The notes beneath the pieces were generated by a model that did not search any database, was not told the DNA's origin, and saw only the letters and a list, made by a program, of their open reading frames with translations. Both the position numbers and the translations under genes were made by a program. Positions 16,734 to 25,011 of a stretch of DNA of 64,000 bases are shown in pieces. Source of the stretch: Palsa-965 sp044448685 (GTDB taxonomy: Bacteria; Bacteroidota; Bacteroidia; Palsa-965); the NCBI GenBank assembly GCA_044448685.1, contig JBIOHC010000016.1, positions 1 through 64,000 of the forward strand, given 5' to 3'. The stretch's first letter is position 1, and the number at the start of each line of letters is the position of its first letter.

Positions 16734-18752
16734 TTATTTGTCAGGTTGCTTAGGCTCAAAAGGGTTATTTAAAAGCAAGTCCTTCAGCAGCATTCTTTTA
16801 TTTTTAAATACGGCAGTCACAAAGGCATCCTTAATTCCCGCATCTATTACTTTTTTCTTTAATGCATAAACTTCATTAAGAGTTATAACCTTCCCAACTG
16901 TAAACCGGGTAATCCCATCCTCTCCCCTGTTTTTTTTAACCTTTCCGATTTTTAACAAGGCTGAGTAGTTGAAATGTTCGGACAGGTTATAGGCTCCTAC
17001 CTGCACTTTATATTCCAGCCCTTCCACTTTAATATCTCCATATTTAGCAATCATTTCAGAAAGGCTCATAGGAAGTTTTCTACCGGAAGTGGTATCCTTC
17101 TTCAGCGCAAGAGAATCCTGAATCCGTTTCAGCTTTGCCTTGTATGCTTCAGTGAAAAACTGAATATCTATAGTTGATTCCAGAAAAGAGTCCACCTTTT
17201 CTGTATTCAGATGTCTGATCTGATCATCAAATCCAGCCGTCTTATAAATAATTTTGAAGTCGCTTCCCGGTTTCATATTCATCAGGTATTTACCACTAGT
17301 GGTATTGGAATGCCGGGTAAACTCTGTGCCCTTTTTTTCATCCAAAACGGTAATGGAAGCATCCACGGCTTTATCATCAACAGTAATTGTTCCTTTCACC
17401 ATAACTAAACGTGTTTTTCGCCCCAGGCCTTCCACGAGGTAGATATCCTGCTGACCGAACCCACCCGATTTTCCGGATGAATAATACCCTCTGTTTCCAT
17501 CCGCGACAGGATAAAAATACAAATCATCATCGGGCGTATTGATAGGATATCCGAGGTTGATAGGATCCAGCCATACAGAATCATCCACCTGTACAGCCAC
17601 GAAAATATCATTGCCTCCCATCCCGGGATGTCCATCCGAATTAAAAAAGAGGGAAATACCATCGGGAGCCATTACCGGGCTGTCATCGTTGTATTCAGAG
17701 TTGATCTTCGGTCCCATATTTTTAACATTTCCCCAACTCCCATCCGGTAGCAGAGATGCTGAATAGATATCCCTTCCTCCGTAGCCTCCGGGCCTCTCAC
17801 TGGAGAAATAAAGTGTGCGTTCATCCGGCGAAAGAGATGCACTTCCTTCCCAGGCATTTGTATTCACATCGCCTTTAAGACGTTCCGGCTCTGTCCAGCG
17901 GGTACCTTCCAGGCGACTCATATAAATATCTCCTACATCACCCGGAGAATTTCTAAACACAAGGAGTTTTTGCCCGTCATTCGACAGGGAAATTGCGGCA
18001 TCAGGACCGTCTGTATTTATGGTGGTAATCGGTTCCGGAAAAGTCCAGTGCCCGGCGCTGTCTTTTTTGGATTCGAAGATATCTTCCAGATACTGACCTG
18101 ACTCATCCTGTTTACCCGGTTCGGTTTGTAAGCCACCCATAGAGCGTGGACCGGTATAGGTAAAAATGAGTGTTGATTCGTCGGATGATACGGTAGGAGC
18201 ATATTCAGAATACTCCGTATTTACCGGAGGCCCTAAGTTTACAATCTGGGCCGGTACAGGATGGGCATACATCTCTTTGCCGGTAATGCAATCGGCAATC
18301 AATCTGTCAACCATTTTTTCCTTGCCTTTTCCACGTTTTGAATTGCGGAATTCCGTGTAAAGCTCGATTGCCTTATCAAAACGGTAATCCAGATGATTGG
18401 CCCTGGCCAGGTAAAAGATAAAGTCTGTCCTTTTGAATTTCTTTTTGTCGAGGCGGCTCAGATAATCGAGGGATTTGGACTTATCTCCGGAAGCATTGAT
18501 ATAGCAAACACCAATTCTGAAAATAAGTACCCGTTCCTCAGGGAAACTTTGTTCCAGCTTTTTGTACAAGCTCATAGCCTGTGAATAGTTCTGTTCATTG
18601 AAGAAATATTCAGCTTTATCAAAAACCTTCCGGTCTTCCTCCGACTGAAGAAAATGCTTCTTCTTTTTGGGTGACAAGTTGCCCTGTTCCTGAGCAGAAA
18701 TCAGGAAAGGGAATACAATAATGGATAATAATATATAAAAGGTATGTTTCAT
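16734..18752 (-). CDS. Periplasmic TPR / PD40 beta-propeller protein with SPOR-like C-terminus
   Basis: Exported 672-residue protein. Order: signal peptide (MKHTFYILLSIIVFPFLISAQ), TPR-like helices (about 35-130), and a WD40-like PD40 propeller (about 160-420) with repeats such as DESTLIFTYTG, DGQKLLVFRN, DERTLYFSSERPGGYGGRDIY and DGISLFFNSDGHPGMGGNDIF. A carboxypeptidase-regulatory-like beta domain (about 440-520) follows, then EYKVQVGAYN (about 580-660), which resembles SPOR peptidoglycan binding. The architecture parallels the T9SS-associated PorE, except that the end is SPOR-like rather than OmpA. The ATG at 18752 is chosen over a TTG at 18782 because the signal peptide begins there. Role inferred: envelope anchoring. 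Confidence 0.75.
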   Translation of the reverse strand: MKHTFYILLSIIVFPFLISAQEQGNLSPKKKKHFLQSEEDRKVFDKAEYFFNEQNYSQAMSLYKKLEQSFPEERVLIFRIGVCYINASGDKSKSLDYLSRLDKKKFKRTDFIFYLARANHLDYRFDKAIELYTEFRNSKRGKGKEKMVDRLIADCITGKEMYAHPVPAQIVNLGPPVNTEYSEYAPTVSSDESTLIFTYTGPRSMGGLQTEPGKQDESGQYLEDIFESKKDSAGHWTFPEPITTINTDGPDAAISLSNDGQKLLVFRNSPGDVGDIYMSRLEGTRWTEPERLKGDVNTNAWEGSASLSPDERTLYFSSERPGGYGGRDIYSASLLPDGSWGNVKNMGPKINSEYNDDSPVMAPDGISLFFNSDGHPGMGGNDIFVAVQVDDSVWLDPINLGYPINTPDDDLYFYPVADGNRGYYSSGKSGGFGQQDIYLVEGLGRKTRLVMVKGTITVDDKAVDASITVLDEKKGTEFTRHSNTTSGKYLMNMKPGSDFKIIYKTAGFDDQIRHLNTEKVDSFLESTIDIQFFTEAYKAKLKRIQDSLALKKDTTSGRKLPMSLSEMIAKYGDIKVEGLEYKVQVGAYNLSEHFNYSALLKIGKVKKNRGEDGITRFTVGKVITLNEVYALKKKVIDAGIKDAFVTAVFKNKRMLLKDLLLNNPFEPKQPDK

Positions 18753-18760
18753 GACATATC

Positions 18761-18768
18761 CAAAGTTA
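18761..18768 (-). promoter_or_regulatory. -7 element close to the PD40 gene start
   Basis: TAACTTTG on the minus strand with 8 bases between it and the ATG at 18752; predicts a transcript with almost no leader. It lies inside the TTG-initiated 5' extension and so also argues for the ATG start. Confidence 0.5.
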
Positions 18769-18812
18769 GACCTTTTTGTCAAACATACAAACCGGGCAAA
18801 GGCTTTCTCTTT

Positions 18813-20048
18813 CTATACTTCTGTTCGACTTGCAGCCATGGAAACAGCAGAAATCCAGGCTGTGGTCCAGGCCGACTGAAAGTTAAATCCCCCTGTGACA
18901 CCATCAATATCCAAGACTTCCCCGGCGAAATAAAGGCCGGGGCAAATCCTGCTTTCCATGGTTCTGAAATCAACTTCCTTCAAATCGACCCCTCCGCAGG
19001 TAACAAACTCTTCTTTAAAAGTAGTTTTTCCCTGCACAAGGTATCTATCCATACAGAGACGATCTTTTAATGCCTGAAGGTTAATGTTCGTCATTTCAGC
19101 CCATTTCAGTCCGGGGATAATTCCGGATTGTTCAACCAAATACTCCCATAATCTTTTGGGCATGTTATACAAAGGGTGGTTAAACACCAACTTATTGTTC
19201 CATTCTTTTCTGTATTTGAACAGGTTAGTCTGTATCTCATCACCTGTATGGTCTCCGATCCAGGAAATACGAATGGAAAATTTATAATTCAGGGCATGGA
19301 GATCGCGGGCGGCCCAGGCTGAAAGCTTCAGTATGGCCGGGCCGCTGAATCCCCAATGGGTGATGAGAAGAGGGCCTGAACTTATTCTGTTCAGGTTTTC
19401 GATTGAAATGCGGGCATCCGGTACAGACAACCCCATCAGATTATGCAAGTCATTTCCCGGTACATTAAATGTAAAAAGCGAGGGAACAGGAGTTTGAATG
19501 GTATGCCCCAATTCTTTAAGCCATTGATAGGCTTCAGCTTTCGGGCTGCCGCCTGAAGCAATAAGTATAAAGTCGGCATTCAGGCTTGTTCCTGAAGCAA
19601 GGGCAAGTTCAAATCCAGAACTCAGAACTTTTATGTTTTTCACTTCCGAACCTGTCCTGATCCGGACCCCAAGTTTATCGGCCAGGCCTTGCAAACAGTT
19701 TATGATCGTATCGCTCTGATTAGATTCCGGGAACATCCTGCCATCTTCTTCCGTCTTCAACGTCACTCCTCTTTCCCTAAACCATTCCACTGTATCCCCG
19801 GTATTAAAACGGCTGAAAGCGCCTCGGAGCTCCTTTGAGCCCCGCGGATAATAGCCTGTCAATAAGCTGTTTTCAAAACAGGCATGGGTCACATTACACC
19901 TTCCACCGCCCGAAACACGGACTTTGGAAAGAAATTTCTGTGTTTTTTCCAGAATACAGACTTCCATTTCCGGTGCCTGTTCTTTTAAATTGACAGCGGC
20001 AAAAAAACCCGCTGCACCCCCTCCTATGATCAAAGCTCTTTTTGCCAT
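18813..20048 (-). CDS. YhiN/HI0933-family FAD-dependent oxidoreductase
   Basis: Predicted cytosolic flavoprotein of 411 residues. The N-terminal FAD-binding motif is ALIIGGGAAGFFAA (5-18). The family signature KFLSKVRVSGGGRCNVTHA follows at 39-57. A second conserved block near the C-terminus reads CGGVDLKEVDF, then GLYFAGEVLDIDGVTGGFNFQ-like residues that close the FAD site. Members are annotated as HI0933, YhiN or aminoacetone-oxidase-like proteins; the physiological reaction is not settled. The minus-strand gene ends 60 bases before the PD40 gene start. A near-match TACAATTG lies just upstream but is not counted as a promoter. Confidence 0.87.
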   Translation of the reverse strand: MAKRALIIGGGAAGFFAAVNLKEQAPEMEVCILEKTQKFLSKVRVSGGGRCNVTHACFENSLLTGYYPRGSKELRGAFSRFNTGDTVEWFRERGVTLKTEEDGRMFPESNQSDTIINCLQGLADKLGVRIRTGSEVKNIKVLSSGFELALASGTSLNADFILIASGGSPKAEAYQWLKELGHTIQTPVPSLFTFNVPGNDLHNLMGLSVPDARISIENLNRISSGPLLITHWGFSGPAILKLSAWAARDLHALNYKFSIRISWIGDHTGDEIQTNLFKYRKEWNNKLVFNHPLYNMPKRLWEYLVEQSGIIPGLKWAEMTNINLQALKDRLCMDRYLVQGKTTFKEEFVTCGGVDLKEVDFRTMESRICPGLYFAGEVLDIDGVTGGFNFQSAWTTAWISAVSMAASRTEV

Positions 20049-20134
20049 ACAGGTACAATTGTACAGCTTTTTTTCAGCTATGTCCAGCCATTATTAAATT
20101 TCTTTCTCTCCTTGGCTGTTTCATAAAATTCGCT

Positions 20135-20142
20135 TAGGTTTG
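20135..20142 (+). promoter_or_regulatory. -7 element of the SPFH/zinc-ribbon operon
   Basis: TAGGTTTG matches TAnnTTTG and lies 34 bases before the SPFH-gene ATG at 20177. Confidence 0.4.
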
Positions 20143-20176
20143 ATTGTTCTATATTCATACACCAAAACGCTATTCC

Positions 20177-21298
20177 ATGGGCTTATTTGACAAAATCAGA
20201 AATGAATTTATTGACATTATTGAGTGGCAGGATGACACCAACGATACCATAGTATGGCACTTTCCCCGTTACCAGAATGAGATAAAAATGGGAGCCAAAC
20301 TGACGGTAAGGGAAAGTCAGGTTGCCGTATTCATGAATGAAGGTAAGATTGCGGATGTATTCCAGCCTGGCATGTACACGCTGGAAACCCAGAATATGCC
20401 TGTTATGTCAACACTTAGAGGATGGAAGTATGGTTTCAACAGTCCTTTTAAAGCCGATATCTTTTTTCTGAGTACCCGTCAGTTTCTGGATCAGAAATGG
20501 GGAACAAAGAATCCTATCACGCTGGATGACGAACGTTTCGGAATGATAGAACTGAGAGCATTTGGTTCATTTGCTTTTCGTGTAACAGATGCCGGTAAAT
20601 TCCTCAAGGAAGTTTCCGGAACAGAAAGCACCTATACAACGGAAGAAGTCGGCGGTCAGCTGAAAAGTCTGATCGTTACAAAATTCACGAATGCGGTTGG
20701 GGCAGGGAATATCCCTATTGAGAAATTCGCTGCAAATCTGGAGGATTTAAGTAAGCTGGGTCAGGAAAAACTGAATACGGATTTTACCGATTATGGTCTG
20801 ACCATTACCAAATTTCTGGTTGAGAATGTCAGTATGCCGGAAGATCTCAAAAAAGAAATCTTTGAATACAGTCGCCTCAACAAGATTGACATCAATAAAC
20901 TGGCTCAGATGAAAGCCGCCAAATCCATTGAAATTGCAGCTGCCAATCAAGGTACGATGGGTATGGGAATGGGTATGGGGATGGGTATGGGAATGGGCAA
21001 TATGATGACAAATGTGATGGGTTCGAATATGATGGGGAACCAGCAGCAGCAACAACAACAAAACACCAATATACCTCCTCCAATGCCGGCCCAGGTTCAG
21101 TATTTTATGGCTGTCAATGGTCAGCAGGCAGGACCTTTCAATGAACAACAGCTGATGCAGATGGTTCAGAGCGGGCAGCTTACGCGTGAGACATTGATCT
21201 GGAAAAATGGTATGGCAGCCTGGCTGCAGGCCGGTCAGGTAAGTGAATTGTCGGCATTGTTCAGCAGCATGCCTCCGCCAATGCCTCCGGCTTTATAA
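20177..21298 (+). CDS. SPFH-domain protein with C-terminal GYF_2 domain (YdjI-like)
   Basis: A 373-residue cytosolic protein. An SPFH (band 7) region spans about residues 25-270: LTVRESQVAVFMNEGKIADVF, FMSTRQF-like FFLSTRQFLDQKWGT, LRAFGSFAFRVTDAGKFL, and LSKLGQEKLNTDFTDYGLTI. It lacks an N-terminal membrane helix, as in Bacillus YdjI and other virion-core-like SPFH proteins. A linker has seven Met-Gly pairs and seven consecutive Gln, then a GYF_2 domain (about 308-360, YFMAVNGQQAGPFNEQQLMQM) and a Pro-rich tail. The ATG at 20177 is preferred because MGLFDKI is the usual start of the family. It is followed after 40 bases by the zinc-ribbon membrane gene, the same pairing as ydjI/ydjG. Inferred role: membrane-stress scaffold. 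Confidence 0.82.
   Translation: MGLFDKIRNEFIDIIEWQDDTNDTIVWHFPRYQNEIKMGAKLTVRESQVAVFMNEGKIADVFQPGMYTLETQNMPVMSTLRGWKYGFNSPFKADIFFLSTRQFLDQKWGTKNPITLDDERFGMIELRAFGSFAFRVTDAGKFLKEVSGTESTYTTEEVGGQLKSLIVTKFTNAVGAGNIPIEKFAANLEDLSKLGQEKLNTDFTDYGLTITKFLVENVSMPEDLKKEIFEYSRLNKIDINKLAQMKAAKSIEIAAANQGTMGMGMGMGMGMGMGNMMTNVMGSNMMGNQQQQQQQNTNIPPPMPAQVQYFMAVNGQQAGPFNEQQLMQMVQSGQLTRETLIWKNGMAAWLQAGQVSELSALFSSMPPPMPPAL
20957..20998 (+). repeat. In-frame ATGGGN hexanucleotide repeat (seven Met-Gly pairs)
   Basis: Seven consecutive ATG-GGN units within the SPFH gene, differing only in the Gly third base (T, A, T, G, T, A, C). A run of three CAG and four CAA codons follows at 21041-21061. The imperfect third positions suggest an old, selected linker rather than a fresh slippage tract. 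Confidence 0.9.
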
Positions 21299-21305
21299 AC
21301 CGGTT

Positions 21306-21336
21306 TTAAATCCTTAATCCAAAATCCCAAATCCCT
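21306..21336 (+). repeat. AATCC-type short tandem intergenic repeat
   Basis: Four imperfect 7-8-base units of the form TAAATCC / TTAATCC / AAAATCC / CAAATCC fill the 40 bases between the SPFH stop and the zinc-ribbon ATG. A related, reversed array lies at 42846-42884. Confidence 0.6.
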
Positions 21337-21338
21337 TT

Positions 21339-22469
21339 ATGGATAATTTTGACGAGAAGACCGCAGAAATAAAGAACGAAACAAAATGTAAGGATTGCGG
21401 AGCAATTCTCAAATTTGCTCCGGGTACAACCAGCCTGAAATGTGAATACTGCGGTGTTCAGAATGAAATTCAAAGCGCTTCACAGCCTGTTGTGGTTGAA
21501 GAAATAGATTTTGAAAAATTCATTCATGAACAGGCTTCCGCTGCCGAAACCCATGAAATAAATACCGTCAAATGTACCAGTTGCGGGGCCACGACAACAC
21601 TTAAACCGAATGTGAGTTCGGATAATTGTCCCTTTTGTGATACCCCTATGATTGTTACTTCGGGCAGTTCCACAAAAGTGATCAAACCCAAATACCTGCT
21701 TCCGTTTAAAATAGACGTTAAAAAGGCAAAAGAGTCTTTCCGGTCATGGATATCCGGATTATGGTTTGCCCCGAATGACCTGAAAGCGTATGCCGACAAG
21801 ACGGACAAGATCAATGGAATGTACCTGCCTTACTGGACCTATGATTCCAATACCAGTACCACCTATATCGGTGAAAGAGGTGTTTACTATTATGAAACTG
21901 TCAGTTATGAAACCACCGATAAAGACGGGGAAACAGTAACAGAAACAAGGGAGGAACGGCGTACAGCCTGGTATCCGGCAGCAGGCACAGTATCTAATAC
22001 GTTTGACGATATCCTTGTCCTGGCCAGTCAAAGTTTACCTGATAAATATACCCGCGGGCTGGAACCCTGGGATCTGGATCAGCTTGCTAATTTCGATGAG
22101 AAGTATCTGAGCGGATTCCGTACCGAAAGTTATCAGGTAGATGTAAAAAACGGATTTGACAAAGCCAAGGAAGTGATGGCTCCTGCAATCCAGACTACTG
22201 TGATGCAGGATATCGGAGGTGACGAACAACGGGTCATCACGGCCAATACCAGTTACAATGACATCACATTCAAGCATATTCTTCTCCCTATCTGGCTGAG
22301 TGCATACCGGTATAACAGCAAAGTTTACCATTTTATGGTCAATGGACGTACCGGGGAAGTACAGGGTGAACGCCCTTACAGTGCAATGAAAATTGCACTG
22401 GCTGTAATAGCAGGTATCGCCATTATTGCTACTGCGGCATACTTTTATCTGCATCACAAACATCATTAA
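21339..22469 (+). CDS. Tandem zinc-ribbon membrane protein (YdjG-like)
   Basis: A 376-residue protein. Two zinc ribbons lie at the N-terminus: C17/C20/C35/C38 (CKDC...CEYC) and C79/C82/C97/C100 (CTSC...CPFC). A middle domain of about 130-340 includes LPYWTYDSNTSTTYIGERG and ends with KVYHFMVNGRTGEVQGERP, a pattern seen in primosomal-protein-N'-like zinc-ribbon proteins. A single C-terminal helix (about 347-368) would anchor it in the membrane, with the ribbons facing the cytosol. The pairing with an SPFH protein just upstream matches the Bacillus pspA-ydjGHI operon, so a joint membrane-homeostasis role is inferred. No pspA or ydjH is visible here. Confidence 0.8.
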   Translation: MDNFDEKTAEIKNETKCKDCGAILKFAPGTTSLKCEYCGVQNEIQSASQPVVVEEIDFEKFIHEQASAAETHEINTVKCTSCGATTTLKPNVSSDNCPFCDTPMIVTSGSSTKVIKPKYLLPFKIDVKKAKESFRSWISGLWFAPNDLKAYADKTDKINGMYLPYWTYDSNTSTTYIGERGVYYYETVSYETTDKDGETVTETREERRTAWYPAAGTVSNTFDDILVLASQSLPDKYTRGLEPWDLDQLANFDEKYLSGFRTESYQVDVKNGFDKAKEVMAPAIQTTVMQDIGGDEQRVITANTSYNDITFKHILLPIWLSAYRYNSKVYHFMVNGRTGEVQGERPYSAMKIALAVIAGIAIIATAAYFYLHHKHH

Positions 22470-22543
22470 TCGAGTATATCTGGCGGAAAACCCTGAAAAG
22501 ACCCTGTTGATCTAATTTATTCTCCTGGACGGGCAGAGAGGCT

Positions 22544-22551
22544 TATATTTG
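22544..22551 (+). promoter_or_regulatory. -7 element before the small membrane protein gene
   Basis: TATATTTG, a full match, with 10 bases between it and the ATG at 22562; predicts a leader of only a few bases. Confidence 0.55.
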
Positions 22552-22561
22552 CCGTCTACCC

Positions 22562-23026
22562 ATGAAAACATCTGCTTTAGGACTAATCCTGTTTCTGACA
22601 TTGTTCTGTTCGGTTGCCTTTGTTGGTATTGTCCGAAGCACGGAAACGGATCGTCCTTCCGACGCAAATAAATTCTCTTCCGGACGCATAAGTAAAGAGG
22701 ATCTGACGATAGAATTACCTTCTGCCATTTTCAAGGGACGTACTGCAGCTATCAAGATCCGTTTCAATGACATCAAACACAGGAGGCTTAAAGAAGGCAA
22801 AGCAACTATTGTTTTCATTGTGAATGGAACGCCACAGGAGGTAGCTATTGAAAACGGACAGGGTAGCCTGAACCACCTGTTCAATGAGCATGAAATTTAC
22901 ATCTACGCCGATGATTTCCTGTTTCATGAACAGATTCGTTTTACCAACCTCTGGTTATTCCTTCTTCCCGCCCTGGCCCTCTTGCTTATTTTTATCGGTA
23001 TACGCTACCGGAAAGAAAAAGTCTGA
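22562..23026 (+). CDS. Small bitopic membrane protein, unknown function
   Basis: A 154-residue protein I do not recognise. It has an N-terminal signal or signal-anchor (about 5-24, ALGLILFLTLFCSVAFVGIV), an extracytoplasmic domain of about 105 residues rich in beta-like segments (LTIELPSAIFKGRTAAIKIRF, ATIVFIVNGTPQEVAI), and a C-terminal helix (about 129-147) followed by YRKEKV. The topology suggests a short periplasmic domain held by both ends or by the C-terminal helix after cleavage. It lies downstream of the SPFH/zinc-ribbon pair but has its own promoter element, so shared function is only a possibility. Confidence 0.65.
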   Translation: MKTSALGLILFLTLFCSVAFVGIVRSTETDRPSDANKFSSGRISKEDLTIELPSAIFKGRTAAIKIRFNDIKHRRLKEGKATIVFIVNGTPQEVAIENGQGSLNHLFNEHEIYIYADDFLFHEQIRFTNLWLFLLPALALLLIFIGIRYRKEKV

Positions 23027-23035
23027 GAAGCATCG

Positions 23036-23043
23036 TATCTTTG
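23036..23043 (+). promoter_or_regulatory. -7 element before the 25-residue-repeat gene
   Basis: TATCTTTG, a full TAnnTTTG match, 19 bases before the ATG at 23063. Confidence 0.55.
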
Positions 23044-23062
23044 TTAAAAGATCCTTTGGTTC

Positions 23063-23473
23063 ATGAAATCCTATTCTGAAGAAGCAATACGTAAGCTCGC
23101 AGAAGCCCTGTTGGGAAATTCCCAATCATACAACTGGCTGGCTGAAAACGGATTTAATGAATTACTTGTACTTGTTTCATTGATTAAGGGTAAGAAGGAG
23201 TCCATTCGCTGGCTGATGGAAAACAAATTTGTTGAACTTGCTGCTTTCGGCAATGCAGTGCTTGGCGACAAGAATGCATTCGACTGGCTTCTTAAAAACA
23301 AGGTTGCCCTTTGGGCCCTGGTGTCACATGCCGGAGAAGGGGACAAAAATGCCATGAAACTGCTTTCCGATAAAAAACTTCAAGCATATGTATTTCTTGC
23401 CCAGGCAATATTAAAGCTGAATAACGACGATCAGATGGGCGATCTGGAAGCTGCACACAAATTTCACGGTTAA
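23063..23473 (+). CDS. Alpha-helical protein built of 25-residue repeats
   Basis: A 136-residue cytosolic protein with no signal or membrane helix. Residues 22-121 are four consecutive units of exactly 25 residues, beginning SYNWLAENGF, SIRWLMENKF, AFDWLLKNKV and AMKLLSDKKL. Trp25, Trp50 and Trp75 are in register, with Leu at 100. Each unit predicts two short helices (xxWLxxN followed by an Ala/Leu-rich helix and a GxKx turn), so a small solenoid is likely. I do not match it to TPR (34), HEAT or SEL1 repeats. A small conserved gene follows after 3 bases, implying cotranscription. Function unknown; a protein-binding role is the usual one for solenoids. Confidence 0.72.
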   Translation: MKSYSEEAIRKLAEALLGNSQSYNWLAENGFNELLVLVSLIKGKKESIRWLMENKFVELAAFGNAVLGDKNAFDWLLKNKVALWALVSHAGEGDKNAMKLLSDKKLQAYVFLAQAILKLNNDDQMGDLEAAHKFHG

Positions 23474-23476
23474 GGA

Positions 23477-23728
23477 ATGAGAATAATAGCCACTATCCCC
23501 CACCCTTCCATAAGGATCAGCATTTTTCATATGAATGAGAAATACCTTGTAAAGCTGGAAGCCGGTCCTATGGAACAAACTTTCAAATTTGATCAGGGAG
23601 CAGTAAAAGGCCCGGAAGATATTGAAAAAATTATGGATAGTGAATTCATTAAAAAGGCTTTGGTCCGTTTCAATGAAATGTTTCTGTCATTAAACGAAGC
23701 CAGGCAAAGAGCAGAAGGCAATCCCTAG
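23477..23728 (+). CDS. Small conserved Bacteroidota protein, unknown function
   Basis: An 83-residue soluble protein. Beta-strand-like segments MRIIATIPHPSIRISIFHMN and EKYLVKLEAGPMEQTFKF are followed by a helical C-terminus (VKGPEDIEKIMDSEFIKKAL, RFNEMFLSL). Proteins beginning with an IATIPHP-type sequence recur in this phylum, which I recall as conserved hypotheticals; no function is known to me. The gene starts 3 bases after the repeat-protein stop and ends 3 bases before the convergent aminotransferase stop. Confidence 0.68.
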   Translation: MRIIATIPHPSIRISIFHMNEKYLVKLEAGPMEQTFKFDQGAVKGPEDIEKIMDSEFIKKALVRFNEMFLSLNEARQRAEGNP

Positions 23729-23731
23729 TCT

Positions 23732-24976
23732 TCAAAAGGCAGCAAGGGCCTTACGTATGATGGAGACACAATCCATCAACTGTTCTCGGGTGATGACAAG
23801 AGGAGGCGCAAAACGGATAATATCACCGTGTGTAGGTTTGGCAAGTAAACCAAGATCCTTCATTTTCATGCATACTTTCCAGGCATTACAGGCCTCGGTT
23901 TCCTTTATCACCATTGCGGCAAAGAGGCCTTTCCCTCTGACAGTCCTTACGAGATCAGGAAATTCGAGGTGTAGCTTATTTAATTCTGAAAGGAGTATGG
24001 TTCCCATTTTTTCGGAATTCTCTGAAAGTTCTTCATCCCTCAAAACTGTCAATCCGGCAATCCCAACTTTACAGGCCACAGGGTTGCCACCATAGGTGGA
24101 TCCATGCTGGCCGGGTTTTATACCCAGCATGATTTCATCATTGGCAAGTACAGCGGATACCGGATACATTCCGCCTGAAATAGCTTTGCCGAGAATCAGA
24201 ATATCGGGCTGTACCAAATCATGATCACAGGCCAGGCGCTTGCCTGTGCGTCCTAGTCCACTCTGGATTTCATCTGCAATCAGCAATACATTGAATTTTT
24301 TACACAAGGCTGCACAGGCTGCCAGGTAACCTTCATCCGGTATGATAACCCCGGCTTCACCCTGTACCGGTTCTACCAGAAATCCGGCAATATCCGGATC
24401 TTTCTGAAGCAGATCTTCCAATGCCCCTGCATTGTTATAAGGAATTTTAAGAAAGCCGGGTGCCAAAGGGCCGAACTTGCCATAGGAATCCGGATCAGTC
24501 GATAAAGAAATGATGGCAATAGTCCGTCCGTGAAAATTATTTTCACATACTACAAGCTTTGCTTTATCCTGAGCAATGTTTTTCTTTTCATATGCCCATC
24601 TGCGGGCAAGTTTTATAGCTGTTTCAACGGCTTCTGCGCCTGTATTCATGGGCAGGACTTTATCAAATCCGAAATAAGATGTGATAAATTTTTCATATTC
24701 ACCCAGACAGTCATTGTAAAATGCTCTTGATGTCAGGCTAAGCCTCGAAGCCTGTTCAGTCAGGGCACGTACTATTACAGGATGGCAATGCCCTTGATTG
24801 ACAGCAGAATAGGCCGAAAGAAAATCGAAGTACTGATGTCCTTCCACATCCCATACAAAGACCCCTTCCCCTCTTTCAAGTACTACCGGTAAAGGGTGGT
24901 AGTTATGGGCTCCGTATTTGTTTTCCAGGTCTATTGCTCTGGATGTGGCATTTTTATCAGACATAACAGAATTCAT
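23732..24976 (-). CDS. rocD: Ornithine aminotransferase (ornithine-oxo-acid transaminase)
   Basis: PLP enzyme converting L-ornithine and 2-oxoglutarate to glutamate-5-semialdehyde and glutamate, linking arginine and proline metabolism. The 414-residue protein is class III aminotransferase length. The N-terminal KYGAHNYHPLPVVLERGEGV is diagnostic of the ornithine subgroup. NTGAEAVETAIKLAR binds the PLP phosphate, IADEIQSGLGRTG contains the PLP-ring Asp, and the Schiff-base lysine is K264 in LGKAISGGMYPV. Met5 is an alternative start. It is divergent from rlmD, with facing -7 elements in the gap. There is no adjacent arginase or proline gene. Confidence 0.94.
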   Translation of the reverse strand: MNSVMSDKNATSRAIDLENKYGAHNYHPLPVVLERGEGVFVWDVEGHQYFDFLSAYSAVNQGHCHPVIVRALTEQASRLSLTSRAFYNDCLGEYEKFITSYFGFDKVLPMNTGAEAVETAIKLARRWAYEKKNIAQDKAKLVVCENNFHGRTIAIISLSTDPDSYGKFGPLAPGFLKIPYNNAGALEDLLQKDPDIAGFLVEPVQGEAGVIIPDEGYLAACAALCKKFNVLLIADEIQSGLGRTGKRLACDHDLVQPDILILGKAISGGMYPVSAVLANDEIMLGIKPGQHGSTYGGNPVACKVGIAGLTVLRDEELSENSEKMGTILLSELNKLHLEFPDLVRTVRGKGLFAAMVIKETEACNAWKVCMKMKDLGLLAKPTHGDIIRFAPPLVITREQLMDCVSIIRKALAAF

Positions 24977-25011
24977 GGCGAAAGGATATTAATACAATCA
25001 GAAACAGGCCT

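Noticed and set aside
18753..18782. TTG-initiated 5' extension of the PD40 gene
   Set aside because: The signal peptide begins at the ATG at 18752 and the -7 element lies inside the extension.
20957..21061. Possible CRISPR or coding minisatellite expansion
   Set aside because: The tandem units are 6 bases and in frame with a protein linker; there are no spacers. It is an in-gene low-complexity tract.
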